Below, piece after piece: positions 1 through 9,207 of a DNA stretch of 64,000 nucleotides. The stretch's first letter is position 1. Each line of letters opens with the position of its first letter. The translations under genes and the position numbers were made by a program. The notes below the pieces were generated by a model that saw nothing but the letters and a program-made list of their open reading frames with translations, made no database searches and was not told the origin of the DNA. Where the stretch lies: contig NZ_CP095481.1 of the NCBI RefSeq assembly GCF_023023025.1, positions 310,001 through 374,000 of the forward strand. The letters run 5' to 3'. The stretch is from Amycolatopsis sp. WQ 127309. Its GTDB lineage: Bacteria > Actinomycetota > Actinomycetes > Mycobacteriales > Pseudonocardiaceae.

Positions 1-2318
1 CGGTCGGTCATCCGCTCGAACACCCGGCGGGCGGTGCGGCCGTTGCCGAACGTGCCGTCCTTCGGGATGGCGTCGAAGTACTTCAGCAGCACCTCCGCCG
101 CGTCCTCGTCGAGCCGGTAGTCGTGCCGGGCGCACTGCGTGCGCACGATGGTCACCAGTTCGTCGGGGCTGTAGTTGGCGAACTCGATCGTGCGGCTGAA
201 CCGCGATTCCATGCCGGGGTTGGCTTCCAGGAAGCTGCGCATCTCCTTCGAATAACCGGCGGCGATGACCACGACGTCGTCGCGGTGGTCTTCCATGAGC
301 TTCACCAGCGTGTCGATCGCCTCCCGGCCGAAGTCCGGCCCGGTGCCGCCCTTGCCCGAGCTCAGCGTGTACGCCTCGTCGATGAAGAGGACCCCGCCCA
401 ATGCGGTGTTGAAGGCTTCGGTCGTCTTGATCGCAGTACCGCCGATGATCTGCGCGACCAGATCGGCGCGTGCCACCTCGATCAGGTGGCCCTTGCGCAG
501 CACGCCGAGCTGGGCCAGCACCTGACCGTAGAGCCGGGCGACCGTGGTCTTCCCGGTACCCGGCGCGCCGGCGAACACCAGGTGCCGGGCCATCGGCGGT
601 GCCGAAAGCCCGGCGTCTTTGCGGCGCTTGGCCATCTTGTTGAGGTTGATCAGCGAGCTGACTTCGAGCTTCACGCCGGCCAAACCGACGAGCGCCTGCA
701 TCTCGGCCAGCGGATCGCCGGCCCCGGGAGCCGGTGCGGCAGCCGGCGGCGCCGGGGTACCGGGTGACGCGGCCGCCCCGGCGGAGGCGGAGGTGCCGTA
801 GGCGTCCGGTGTCAGGTTTCCGCCCGAGATGAGATCGAGCACCTCGATGGCCGTGCCCGGGCGGGTCTGCCGGACGCCGCTGCCGTGATTGTCCCGCACG
901 GTGCAGCCGGCGACCCGGACGGCTTCCTCGGTGTCGAGCCGGATGCCGTCCGCGGAGCCACCGGTGAACTCGGACTCGGTGATCGTGCCCGAGGCGCCTT
1001 CGGCGAGCAGGCAGCCGGCGCCCGTACTGCCGTGCACCCGGCAGCGGACCACAGAGACGTCCGCGCCGGAGCCCGCGTGCACGCCTTCCGCCCCGGTGCC
1101 CGACAACGCGCTGTCGGTGAGCGAAAGGGCGGCGCCGAGCACCTGGATGCCGGCTTCGGCGGTCCGGCTGAGGCTGAGGCCCGTGACCGACGGCCGCGCG
1201 CCGTCGGTCACCCGCATCCCGGTTCCGCCACCCTCGATCTCGACGTTCTCCCAGGTACCGCGGGCGGCACCGGCCACATCGACGGCCGCGCCGTCGCAGC
1301 CGACGACCCGCAGCCGCCGGAAGAAGGGATCGGCGCCGTCGTCGACCCGCACGCCGGACGTCGTGCAGGTGGACACCGTGGTCCGGTCGAACTCCGGCAC
1401 GCTGCGGGCGGTGACCCCGATCCCCACTCCGTCCACATCGGACACCTCGCCGCCCGCGACCGTGCCGGCCGCCCGGCCGGTGAAGAGCATCCCGTACCCG
1501 TTCGCTCCCCGGACCGCGCAGCCGCGCAGCATCGGCGAGCACCCTTCGGCGATGAAGACGCCTTCGGCACCGGCCCGCTCGACCACACAGTCCTCCAGCG
1601 CCACGGCTTGGCTGCTGGCCAGGTAGAAGCCGATGGTCTCGGCATCGGAGACGGTCAGCCGGGTCGCGGTCAGCGTAGCTTGCTGCTCCACCGCGACCGC
1701 GGGCTTCGCCGCCTTGCTCACCGCGGTGTCCTCAACCGTCAGCTTGCCCCGGCCGTTGAGGCAGATCCCGTTGCCCGCCGCGGTGCTCACGGTGCACGAC
1801 CGCATGAGGAACGCGCCGTCCTCGGCCACGACGACCCCCGACGTGCCGATCTCGTCGAGGCGGCAGGCGTCGAGCACGCCGCCGTTCGGTGACGTGACCA
1901 CGACGCCGGCCCCGACGGCGTTGCGGATCTCGCAGTTGCGCATGAGCACCGTGCCCTGCGCGGCGGCGAACACCGTGGTCCAGCTCTGCCCCTGCACACT
2001 GCACTCGGAGATGCTCAGCTGCCCCATGGCGACCAGGATCGCCGCGTTCTCCTCGTCCGCCGCGGTGATCGCGAGCCCGGCGAGCGCGGCCGACTCGGCT
2101 TCGAGCGTGACGGCGACCCCGCCGGCGGACACCAGTCGGACCGTGCCCGGACCGTCTTCGGCCGTGATCGTCACCGGCCTGGTGAGCACCAGGTTCTCCG
2201 CGTACCGACCGGGGCCCACCACGATCACCGCGCCGGCCGGCGCGGCGGCGACCGCTTCGCCGATGCGGCGGTACCCGTTGCCCGGCGCCTGCGCGACCGT
2301 GATGACGTTCTGGTTCAC
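1..2318 (-). CDS. Beta-helix/AAA+ ATPase fusion, EccA/CbxX-like (3' end cut by window edge)
   Basis: About 772 residues are visible; the C-terminal tail runs off the left edge. Residues 1 to about 480 consist of short repeats (turns such as GNGIC, GAEGVFI, GSGVR) typical of a right-handed parallel beta-helix. A Pro/Ala linker follows, then a AAA+ domain from about residue 525 with Walker A GAPGTGKT, Walker [11 protein letters not shown] and an ESRF arginine-finger region. The ATPase is of the CbxX/CfxQ type found in the T7SS component EccA, where it is thought to act on substrates in the cytoplasm. The start is GTG at 2318, about 10 bases after AGGGAGGA. It lies 41 bases downstream of the LAL regulator on the same strand, so the two may be co-transcribed. 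Replacing the usual TPR front of EccA with a beta-helix is unusual. The role in T7SS is inferred from the family and from the WXG100 genes in this window. Confidence 0.85.
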   Translation of the reverse strand, partial: MNQNVITVAQAPGNGYRRIGEAVAAAPAGAVIVVGPGRYAENLVLTRPVTITAEDGPGTVRLVSAGGVAVTLEAESAALAGLAITAADEENAAILVAMGQLSISECSVQGQSWTTVFAAAQGTVLMRNCEIRNAVGAGVVVTSPNGGVLDACRLDEIGTSGVVVAEDGAFLMRSCTVSTAAGNGICLNGRGKLTVEDTAVSKAAKPAVAVEQQATLTATRLTVSDAETIGFYLASSQAVALEDCVVERAGAEGVFIAEGCSPMLRGCAVRGANGYGMLFTGRAAGTVAGGEVSDVDGVGIGVTARSVPEFDRTTVSTCTTSGVRVDDGADPFFRRLRVVGCDGAAVDVAGAARGTWENVEIEGGGTGMRVTDGARPSVTGLSLSRTAEAGIQVLGAALSLTDSALSGTGAEGVHAGSGADVSVVRCRVHGSTGAGCLLAEGASGTITESEFTGGSADGIRLDTEEAVRVAGCTVRDNHGSGVRQTRPGTAIEVLDLISGGNLTPDAYGTSASAGAAASPGTPAPPAAAPAPGAGDPLAEMQALVGLAGVKLEVSSLINLNKMAKRRKDAGLSAPPMARHLVFAGAPGTGKTTVARLYGQVLAQLGVLRKGHLIEVARADLVAQIIGGTAIKTTEAFNTALGGVLFIDEAYTLSSGKGGTGPDFGREAIDTLVKLMEDHRDDVVVIAAGYSKEMRSFLEANPGMESRFSRTIEFANYSPDELVTIVRTQCARHDYRLDEDAAEVLLKYFDAIPKDGTFGNGRTARRVFERMTD

Positions 2319-2359
2319 GTTTCCCGATTCCTCCCTGGATCCTCTGGTGGCGGACCTCG

Positions 2360-4963
2360 TCACGCGCCGACCGGCTCGGCCCAGCCGCCCAGGTCGGACG
2401 TGGCCAGCCCGTACCGGTTGCGGCAGCCCACCTTGCTGTAGAGGCGGGTGAGGTACTTCTCGACGGTCTTCTCGCTCATCTGCAGGCCGCTCGCGATCTG
2501 CCGGTTCGTCCGGCCTTCCCGGATCAGCTCGACGATCCGCAGCTCCACATCGGACAGTTCGATGCGCGCCGGGCGGCTGACCGGCACGGCCATCCGGCGC
2601 TGACCCATCACCCGCCGCGTCATCGACACCAGCTTCGCCGCACCCAGGTCCTGGGCGATCTCGTAGGCTTCGGTCAGCTCCCGTTCGGGCTGCGCGGCGC
2701 TCCCGCCCGCGACGAAGCACACCAGCGCGAGGCCGAAGCGGTCACCCCGGCGCCGGACGGCCTCCTCGGCACGCCGCACCCGGTTCTCGTCGTTTTCGGC
2801 GATCCCGTGCGCCAGGTCCGCGACCTCCGCGGTCCACGCCGTGCCGAACCGTTCGTGCAGCGCGTCGGCCTCGGAACGGGTCCGGCGCACCCAGTGCCGT
2901 TCTCCGCAGTCTTCCGCGATGAGCAGCAGCCGGGTGAGCAACCGGGCCGACGTCGATTCGTCGTCACCGGCGTGGTTTTCGTAGGCGGCCAAGCCGAACT
3001 CCCACGCCCCGGCGGGGTCGTCGCCACCCCGGTAGCGCAGTCCCACCTCGACCCAGGCGCTCAGGGCCGGCAAGGGGCCGTCCCGCTCGATGCTGTCCAG
3101 CCACGCCGTGGCACGCCGGTCGTCGCCGCGCCAGCTGGACATCTCGGCCGCGAGCAGCCGGGCCCGCGTGCGGAGCGGCCCGGGGGTCCCAGGATCGAGG
3201 TCCAGCGCCCGGGCCGCGCTGAGGGCCTCGTCCCAGTCGCGCCCGGCGTACCCCGAACACAGGCGGTGGTAGGCCGCCATCGCCCCGAGCAGGGGGGCGC
3301 GGTAACCCGGGCCGGAAATCGCGTCGAACACGGGCACGAGGTCCCGTATCGTGCACGCGGCTTCGACGTCGGGGCCGAACTCGAGGGCAGGCGCGCCCGG
3401 CGGCCGGATCGCCGCGAACGCGGTTTCCACGTCACGCGCCCGCACGACGGCACCGGCCAGCCAGCGATCCGCGAACTCGATGGGGGCCGGCGTACCGGTC
3501 AGGGTCAGCGAAGCCCGGATGGCCGGGGGTACCGGCCGCCCGTCGAAGATCGAGATCAGCGCGGCCGCGGCCGCCAGATCGGGGCCACTCGCCTCCTCCG
3601 GCGCCGCTTCGACCAGATCGGCGAGCGTGTCCTGGTCTCCCGTCCGCGCGAGCAGCCGCACCAGGTCCGCGCGCAGCTGCTGCCGCTGCGGGCCTGGCTC
3701 GCTGTGCCACCACGCGGCGTACCGGTGGGAGATCTGCGCCGGCCGGTCGAACGGCTGCAGCCGCACCTCGTCGTCGCGCAGCAGGCCGACCAGGTCGGGC
3801 CGGGGGGCCAGGGACCGGCCCGCCCCCGCGACGTGCTCGGCGAGGATCGACATCGGCCGGGACGACCCAGCCTGGGCCTCGAGCAGGTGCCGGGCCATCA
3901 GCCGGTGCAGCGAGGCGACGCGGTCCGCTCCCGCCTGCTCGATCACCGACGCGGCCAGCGCCGGGCACCGGCACGTCAGCCGGCCCGGCGCGACGACCTC
4001 GAGCACCCCGGCCCGGACCAAGGCGTCGGCGCGGCTGCCGAACCGGACGGCGGAGCCCCCGGTGGCCGCCGCGAGCAGCGGGATCCCGTCGATGTCCAGG
4101 CTGTCGGGGCCGGCGGCGATCAGCACGAGGTCCCGGCCGTCGGCGTCGAACCCGGCGAGGCTCGTGAGCAGGTGGTGACCGGGTGGCAGGGTGATCGCCC
4201 GGTCGGGCTCGCGCAGGCAGACCGCACCGTGGCGGGACACGAGCCGGTCCTGCCGGCGCAGGTCCGCCACGGTGGACAACAGCGTCGCCGGATTGCCCCA
4301 GAGCGGCCCGAGCGCCGCCCGGACCGCGCGGCGGAGGGCGAGGTCGACGGTGGCGTTGACGGACTTGCGAAACAGGTTCTCGGCTTCTTCTTCGGCGAGT
4401 GGTTCCAGGTCCACCACTTCACCGGCCAGCGACGACAGAAGACCCTCCAGCGGGCCGCCCGCCGTGCAGGAGGCCACCAGCGGGCGGCCCGATCGCTGCA
4501 ACGCGGCCAGCGTGGGCTCCGGCTCGGCCAGCAGGTCCACGTCGTCGAGCACCACGGTGACCCGCTGCATCCCCCCGAGCCGGGTGAACAGCACGCCGAC
4601 GGCGTTGAGCAGGCGGTACCGCGTCCAGGCCGACCGGTACGCCGCTTCGGTGCACAACCGGACCACGCTGTCGATCGCTTCGGACAGCCGCGGCCGGCCC
4701 CCGAACAGCTCGAAGGCCGACCGGACCGCGGCGATGAGCAACGTGATGCCGTACCGGTCCCACTCCGGGTGAGGCTGGTCGCAGGCGATGGTCAGGGTCA
4801 AGGCGTCGCCCCCGCCGAGCTTGGGCTGTGCCCTGGTCAGCAGCGCCGACTTGCCGCTGCCCGGTGCGCCTCGCACGATCGTCAGCGGAACCGAGCCGGC
4901 GGCCTTGGTCAAGGCGGCGAGCTCGACCCGGCGTCCGACGAAGTTGCTGCTCTGCCGCGCCAT
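2360..4963 (-). CDS. LAL-type LuxR family transcriptional regulator
   Basis: This is an 867-residue large ATP-binding LuxR-family (LAL) regulator. An N-terminal P-loop NTPase has Walker A GAPGSGKS at about residues 32-39 and Walker [10 protein letters not shown] ending near D140/D141. A long helical, TPR-like middle follows, and a C-terminal LuxR helix-turn-helix covers about residues 797-860 ([20 protein letters not shown]). The frame stays open upstream to 5140, but that extension overlaps the end of the monooxygenase gene. ATG at 4963 sits behind a GGAAGGGGAACAGGG purine-rich site and is immediately followed by the conserved FVGRR(V)EL entry to the ATPase, so it is preferred. Its target is unknown; the closest downstream gene is the EccA-like ATPase. 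Confidence 0.88.
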   Translation of the reverse strand: MARQSSNFVGRRVELAALTKAAGSVPLTIVRGAPGSGKSALLTRAQPKLGGGDALTLTIACDQPHPEWDRYGITLLIAAVRSAFELFGGRPRLSEAIDSVVRLCTEAAYRSAWTRYRLLNAVGVLFTRLGGMQRVTVVLDDVDLLAEPEPTLAALQRSGRPLVASCTAGGPLEGLLSSLAGEVVDLEPLAEEEAENLFRKSVNATVDLALRRAVRAALGPLWGNPATLLSTVADLRRQDRLVSRHGAVCLREPDRAITLPPGHHLLTSLAGFDADGRDLVLIAAGPDSLDIDGIPLLAAATGGSAVRFGSRADALVRAGVLEVVAPGRLTCRCPALAASVIEQAGADRVASLHRLMARHLLEAQAGSSRPMSILAEHVAGAGRSLAPRPDLVGLLRDDEVRLQPFDRPAQISHRYAAWWHSEPGPQRQQLRADLVRLLARTGDQDTLADLVEAAPEEASGPDLAAAAALISIFDGRPVPPAIRASLTLTGTPAPIEFADRWLAGAVVRARDVETAFAAIRPPGAPALEFGPDVEAACTIRDLVPVFDAISGPGYRAPLLGAMAAYHRLCSGYAGRDWDEALSAARALDLDPGTPGPLRTRARLLAAEMSSWRGDDRRATAWLDSIERDGPLPALSAWVEVGLRYRGGDDPAGAWEFGLAAYENHAGDDESTSARLLTRLLLIAEDCGERHWVRRTRSEADALHERFGTAWTAEVADLAHGIAENDENRVRRAEEAVRRRGDRFGLALVCFVAGGSAAQPERELTEAYEIAQDLGAAKLVSMTRRVMGQRRMAVPVSRPARIELSDVELRIVELIREGRTNRQIASGLQMSEKTVEKYLTRLYSKVGCRNRYGLATSDLGGWAEPVGA

Positions 4964-5123
4964 CCCTGTTCCCCTTCCCGCTCCCCCGTTCCCGGGAAAC
5001 CACTGGTGCGACCACGACATCACCGGCAACTCAACGAAATCTCTATCCACCGTCGTGGTACGCGCGCCACCGGCGGCATCCGCCCGTTCGGGCGGGATGG
5101 GTGGACGAAAACACGTGGTTGCC

Positions 5124-6635
5124 CTAGCCGGCGAGCGCATCGGCCACGGCCTTCTCCGCGGGGTCGGACAGCCGTTCCAGCAGCCGCGGCAGCACGTCGC
5201 GGTAGGCGGCCGGATCGACCGGCTTGAGCCAGTGCGCCGCCCGGGTGAACCGGCCGATGTTCAGGTCCAGGTCGTCGAGCACCTCGTCCACGTTGTGCAA
5301 GGAGAAGGGAATGATCTTCGTGCCGCGGCAGTGGTGCCGTCCGGTGGCGATGTCCATGAACGCCAGCTGCTCCACCACCGCTTCGCGACGCCGGGCCGGG
5401 TCTGGGAGCGTCAGCGTCCCGGCCAGGTCCGCGGCGATCCACATCGCCGCGGCTTCGGCGTTCAACGGGCTGAAGAACGACGAGTTGTAGCCGTTGAAGT
5501 AGAGCCCGGCCGGGCCGGACGGCAGGATCTGCCGGTACAGCATGAAGTTGCCGCGCTCGTCGAACAGCTCGCGCTGCACGTCGGCGTCGAAGAACGGGAC
5601 GCCCTGGCTGAACCCCGTACCGCAGATCACGATGTCGGCGGCCACCACCGAGCCGTCGTCGAGTTCGGCACCGGGCCGTCCGTCCCGGACCAGCAGCCGC
5701 GCGACCGTCCGGTCGCGGTGGACCACGATCCGCCCGTCGGCGACCGCGTCGAAGAAGCCGTCGGTGACGAGGCTGACCGCCCCCTTGACGATGTCCTCCA
5801 TGCCGCCACGAGGCACCAGCCCGTGGCGCTTCAGGCCGTACTGCCGGACCGAGAGCACGCCCAGCGAGTTCAGCATCCGGCGGCGCAGGCCGTTCGCCGG
5901 GCCGTGCAAGATCTTCTCGACGCCCCGGAGCCGGACGTAGCGGAACAACGACTCGCCGAGCCGGGTCAGCAGCAGCGCCTTGAAGTTGACGAGACCGGCG
6001 ATCCTCCTGGGCATCTTCCACAGCACGTGGCGGGCGACCACCTCTGTCCGCGCCGCCACACCGCTCACCGCGGCGGCGATGTCGCAGGCCGATTTCCCGT
6101 ACCCGACCACCAGGACCGCCTTGCCCCTGGCCGCTTCGGCGTCGGGGAACGCGGTGCTCGCCACCACACGCCCGCCGTGCGCCCGGAATCCGTTGGCTCC
6201 GGGGTAATCCGGCACATCGGGTTCACAGAACACGCCGTTCGCCACCACGAGCCGGTCGAAAGGCTCGGTCCCGGAGGTGGCGCCCGGACCCCGCCACGAC
6301 AACGACCAGCCCCGCTCCCCGGGTACGGCCCGCACGATCTCCGTGTCCAGGCGCAGGCTCCCGGTCAGCCCGGAGGCCGCGGCGTAGTCGGCGAGGTACC
6401 GCTGCACCTGTTCACCACTGGGCCATTCCGGGAACTCCGCGGGCATGGGAAAGTCGGAAAAAGCGTACTGCGCCTTGGGGCTTTGGGTGGCCAGTCCCGG
6501 GTACCGCCGGGTGCGGCTCCAGACCCCGCCGACGTCCGGTGCCTTGTCGAACACGACCACGTCGTGTCCGGCCCGGTGGAGCACCTTGGCGGTGCACAGC
6601 CCCGCGAAGCCGGCGCCGATGATCCCGATCTTCAC
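5124..6635 (-). CDS. FAD-dependent monooxygenase (FMO/Baeyer-Villiger type)
   Basis: 503 residues. An FAD-binding GxGxxG lies at residues 7-12, the DVGGVWS segment at about 34-40 and the NADP-binding VVGYGKSACDIA at about 177-188, the order found in flavin-containing monooxygenases and related Baeyer-Villiger enzymes. These enzymes use NADPH and O2 to oxygenate a heteroatom or ketone in the cytosol. The family fingerprint FxGxxxHxxxY/F is recognisable at about residues 150-163, but its His is replaced, so substrate class cannot be assigned. The start is GTG at 6635, right after AAAGGAGTGAGGAG. It lies 40 bases downstream of the cupin-SnoaL gene and is probably in the same transcript as that gene and the IclR regulator, which suggests a small catabolic or tailoring pathway. 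Confidence 0.85.
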   Translation of the reverse strand: MKIGIIGAGFAGLCTAKVLHRAGHDVVVFDKAPDVGGVWSRTRRYPGLATQSPKAQYAFSDFPMPAEFPEWPSGEQVQRYLADYAAASGLTGSLRLDTEIVRAVPGERGWSLSWRGPGATSGTEPFDRLVVANGVFCEPDVPDYPGANGFRAHGGRVVASTAFPDAEAARGKAVLVVGYGKSACDIAAAVSGVAARTEVVARHVLWKMPRRIAGLVNFKALLLTRLGESLFRYVRLRGVEKILHGPANGLRRRMLNSLGVLSVRQYGLKRHGLVPRGGMEDIVKGAVSLVTDGFFDAVADGRIVVHRDRTVARLLVRDGRPGAELDDGSVVAADIVICGTGFSQGVPFFDADVQRELFDERGNFMLYRQILPSGPAGLYFNGYNSSFFSPLNAEAAAMWIAADLAGTLTLPDPARRREAVVEQLAFMDIATGRHHCRGTKIIPFSLHNVDEVLDDLDLNIGRFTRAAHWLKPVDPAAYRDVLPRLLERLSDPAEKAVADALAG

Positions 6636-6675
6636 GACGACTCCTCACTCCTTTGGTTTCCGTTCGACCGCTCAG

Positions 6676-7563
6676 TCAGTTCGCGAGGACCGGCGAGACG
6701 TCCATGTGCACGCGGTAGTCGACGATCTCGGGAAACCCTTCGCCCGTGCCGCCGGTGGCCAGTTCGATCACGGTCACGCACGGCATCTCCACCGCGCCAC
6801 GTGGGGTTTCCACCTCGATGACGAAGCGGCAGAACAGCTGCCGGCCGATCTCGGCGACCTGCTCGACCCGGTGCCGCGCGGTGGGCAGCGCGGCGGCCGC
6901 GGCCGCTGTGGCGGCGACTATCGCGGCCCGGCCGCGGACGGGAGCACCGCTGCCGAACCGGTAACGAGCATCTTCGGCGAAGAACGCACCGAAACCGGCG
7001 AAGTCGTGCTCGTCGACGGCGGCGCACATCCGCCGGACGACCTGCTCGGCGCGCGGTGGCGCCGGCTCGTCCCGCGCGGCGTCCGGGCCGTCGGTTCCTG
7101 GTCCGACCAGCGACAGGCCATGCTTCCTCATCACCTCGGCGACCTTCGTCATGTCCCGCGGCCCGGGCGGCAGGGCGTTGAGGTCGCGGTAGTAGTTTTC
7201 CAGCCCCGGCGGGGAAACGACGGCGATGATGCGGGCCTCGACCGTGCCCTCGTTGAAGAACATGTGCGGCACCCCCCGCGGGGTCAGGAGCGCGGCCCCC
7301 GGCGTCAGCACGTGCCGCTCCCCGCCGAGTTCCACGGTGACGGCCCCCGCCGTGCAGACGAAGAGCTCGTCCTCCCGGGTGTGCACGTGCGTCGGCGGAC
7401 CGCCGAGCCCGGGCGGCGCGGTGTACTCGAACAACGAGTACGCCCCGCCGGTGTCCGCGCCGGTCAGCTTCACGAACATGCCCAGCCCGATCGCGCCGAC
7501 GTCCTCGCCGCCTCCCGGAGCCAGCACGTCCCGGCGGGTTCCTCCGTCCACATCGGACCTCAT
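6676..7563 (-). CDS. Cupin-SnoaL (NTF2-like) fusion protein
   Basis: 295 residues. Residues about 25-135 form a cupin: H59, H61, E65 and H100 match the usual metal-binding set in HVHTREDELFV and GVPHMFF. Residues about 170-290 form an NTF2/SnoaL-like alpha+beta barrel, beginning AEQVVRRMCAAVDEHDF. SnoaL-like folds serve as cyclases, isomerases, hydrolases or small-ligand carriers in aromatic and polyketide metabolism. The exact reaction here cannot be read from sequence. The ATG overlaps the stop of the upstream IclR gene (ATGA), implying translational coupling, and the monooxygenase follows 40 bases downstream. The fusion of the two small-molecule-binding barrels is uncommon. Confidence 0.8.
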   Translation of the reverse strand: MRSDVDGGTRRDVLAPGGGEDVGAIGLGMFVKLTGADTGGAYSLFEYTAPPGLGGPPTHVHTREDELFVCTAGAVTVELGGERHVLTPGAALLTPRGVPHMFFNEGTVEARIIAVVSPPGLENYYRDLNALPPGPRDMTKVAEVMRKHGLSLVGPGTDGPDAARDEPAPPRAEQVVRRMCAAVDEHDFAGFGAFFAEDARYRFGSGAPVRGRAAIVAATAAAAAALPTARHRVEQVAEIGRQLFCRFVIEVETPRGAVEMPCVTVIELATGGTGEGFPEIVDYRVHMDVSPVLAN

Positions 7564-8405
7564 TCGGCATCGTCCCCTTCATTGGTTCCGGAAGCTGCGG
7601 TACAGAAGGCACTGCTCGTCACGGCCGGGCCGGCGGCAGGCCGCGAGCGGTAGGCCCGGGACGCCCCCGCCGCCGCGGTCCGGACCGCGGACACGGCGCG
7701 GTCGGTCCGCAGCAGCTCGGACGGCCCGGTCACCGAAAGGGCGGCCGCGACGTCGCCCCGGGGCCCGAAGATCGGCGCGCCGACGCAGGTGACCCCGACG
7801 TTGCCCTCTTCGTGTTCGACCGACCAGCCCCGGTCCGCCGCCGCCGCGAGCTCCCGCTTGAGCCCGGACGCGGTCGTGATCGTCCGCTCCGTCTGCGCTT
7901 CGAGCCCGGCCGCGATCACCTTGTCGACGACCGCCGGCGGTGAAAACGCGAGGATCGCGCGGCCCAACGCCGAACAGTGCGCCGGCACGGAACCGCCGAC
8001 CGGGGAGAGCATCGGCATCGGGCGGTGCCCGGTGATCTTCTCCACCACCAGCACGTGGTCGACGTCGAGCACGCCGAGCTGCACGGTCGCGTTGACCGCC
8101 CCGTACAGGTCCTGCAGGTACGGCAGCACCGTCTCCCGCAGTTCGAGTCGGACCGGCGCCAGCCCGGAAAGCTCGAACAGCCGCTTGCCGATGCGGTACC
8201 GGCCCGCGGTCTTCTCCAGCCAGTCGAGCCGGATCATCGTGTCCGCGGTCCGGTGCGTGGTCGAGCGCGGCAGGCCGCACCGCAGGACGAGCGCGTCCAG
8301 CGTCAGTTCGCGGTTGGCGGTGGTGAACGCACCCAGGATCTGCGCCGCACGGTCGAGCGCGCCGGCTCGTCCCGGCGGCGCGTCGTCCCGGCTGCTGGGA
8401 CTCAT
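7560..8405 (-). CDS. IclR family transcriptional regulator
   Basis: 281 residues from ATG 8405, which follows CCGGGAG by about 8 bases; the frame is open further upstream but that stretch looks non-coding. An N-terminal winged helix-turn-helix (LTLDALVLRCGLPRSTTHR) is followed by the IclR effector-binding domain, with the typical HCSALGRAILAF and GVTCVGAPIFG segments. IclR proteins bind an operator as dimers and respond to small aromatic or organic-acid ligands. It heads the gene set IclR - cupin/SnoaL - FAD monooxygenase and is divergent from the single-domain cupin at 8534. It is therefore the likely local regulator of both directions. Confidence 0.88.
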   Translation of the reverse strand: MSPSSRDDAPPGRAGALDRAAQILGAFTTANRELTLDALVLRCGLPRSTTHRTADTMIRLDWLEKTAGRYRIGKRLFELSGLAPVRLELRETVLPYLQDLYGAVNATVQLGVLDVDHVLVVEKITGHRPMPMLSPVGGSVPAHCSALGRAILAFSPPAVVDKVIAAGLEAQTERTITTASGLKRELAAAADRGWSVEHEEGNVGVTCVGAPIFGPRGDVAAALSVTGPSELLRTDRAVSAVRTAAAGASRAYRSRPAAGPAVTSSAFCTAASGTNEGDDAE

Positions 8406-8533
8406 GGTTGTCACTCCCGGTGCGCGGCGAACAAACTGCGATTCGACGAGTCTCACCGGAGCGCCGGGTGCGAGTAAACGCACTTTGGGGAGGAAACCAT
8501 CGCCGAAAACACCCATCCCGTGCCGGCCGCGCC
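8406..8533. promoter_or_regulatory. Divergent IclR/cupin intergenic region with inverted repeat
   Basis: 128 bases separate the divergent IclR and cupin genes. It contains the inverted repeat GTGCG-AGTAAA-CGCAC at 8468-8483, a plausible IclR-type operator. A strong GGGGAGGA motif at 8487-8494 is not followed by an in-frame start at normal distance. Operator function is inferred from position and symmetry only. Confidence 0.4.
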
Positions 8534-9037
8534 ATGAGCGCGTCCGGTGCCGGTTTCCGGCTGACCGACTTCCTGGGTGCCCTGTCCGACCGGGTCGAGC
8601 CGAGCGACCTGCGTCCGGTCGTGGTCCGCGCGGGGGAACTCGAACGGCTGCCCGCGGAGCAGGTGCACAACCCCACCGAGCTCGCGGTGGCCGGCCTGCT
8701 GCCGACGGCCACGTTAGAACTGCTGCGCCAGACCATTCCGCCCGGGCAGAGCTCGGACATGCAGCGCCACCACCACGAGACGGTCCACTACGTCATCGCC
8801 GGCACCGGGCACAGCGACGTCGAGGACGAGACCGCGACCTGGTCCGCGGGTGACTTCGTCTACACCCCGCCTTGGACGTGGCACCGCCACTACAACGACT
8901 CGGCCGAAGCCCCGGTGGAGTTCCTGACCATCGAAAACTCCCGGCTGCTCGCGTTGTTCGGCGTCGGCCGCCGGCAGAGCGCCGGGCTGGTGTCCGTGGC
9001 GGAAGCACGGGCCCGGTTCGGCGCGGAACGCTCGTGA
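8534..9037 (+). CDS. Single-domain cupin protein
   Basis: 167 residues with one cupin barrel. Motif 1 is QRHHHETVHYVI (H79-H81, E82), and motif 2 is GDFVYTPPWTWHRHYND (H117, H119). The TPxWTWHxHxN signature recalls the gentisate 1,2-dioxygenase branch of cupins, but the protein is about half that enzyme's usual length, so it may be a stand-alone cupin with another role. No clear ribosome site precedes ATG 8534; the frame is open upstream without a better start. Leu61 is a rare TTA codon (8714-8716). It is divergent from the IclR gene and probably controlled by it. Confidence 0.78.
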   Translation: MSASGAGFRLTDFLGALSDRVEPSDLRPVVVRAGELERLPAEQVHNPTELAVAGLLPTATLELLRQTIPPGQSSDMQRHHHETVHYVIAGTGHSDVEDETATWSAGDFVYTPPWTWHRHYNDSAEAPVEFLTIENSRLLALFGVGRRQSAGLVSVAEARARFGAERS

Positions 9038-9207
9038 CCACCGCCCGCGCCCGACCGAGGCGAGTGGCCTGGATCGGCACTGGGCGGAGCAACCGGTTCC
9101 GATCGCAGCGCCCCGTACCACGTCCGCCGTTCCCGGAGAGCGGCGAAGCCGGCTTTTAGGGCAGTTCTGCCGGAAGAAAGCCCCCCAGCTCGCGGGTCCG
9201 CCGAGCC

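Noticed and set aside
1..2318. Pectate lyase or carbohydrate-active enzyme reading of the beta-helix protein
   Set aside because: The beta-helix is fused to a AAA+ ATPase, shows no signal peptide and no lyase active-site pattern.
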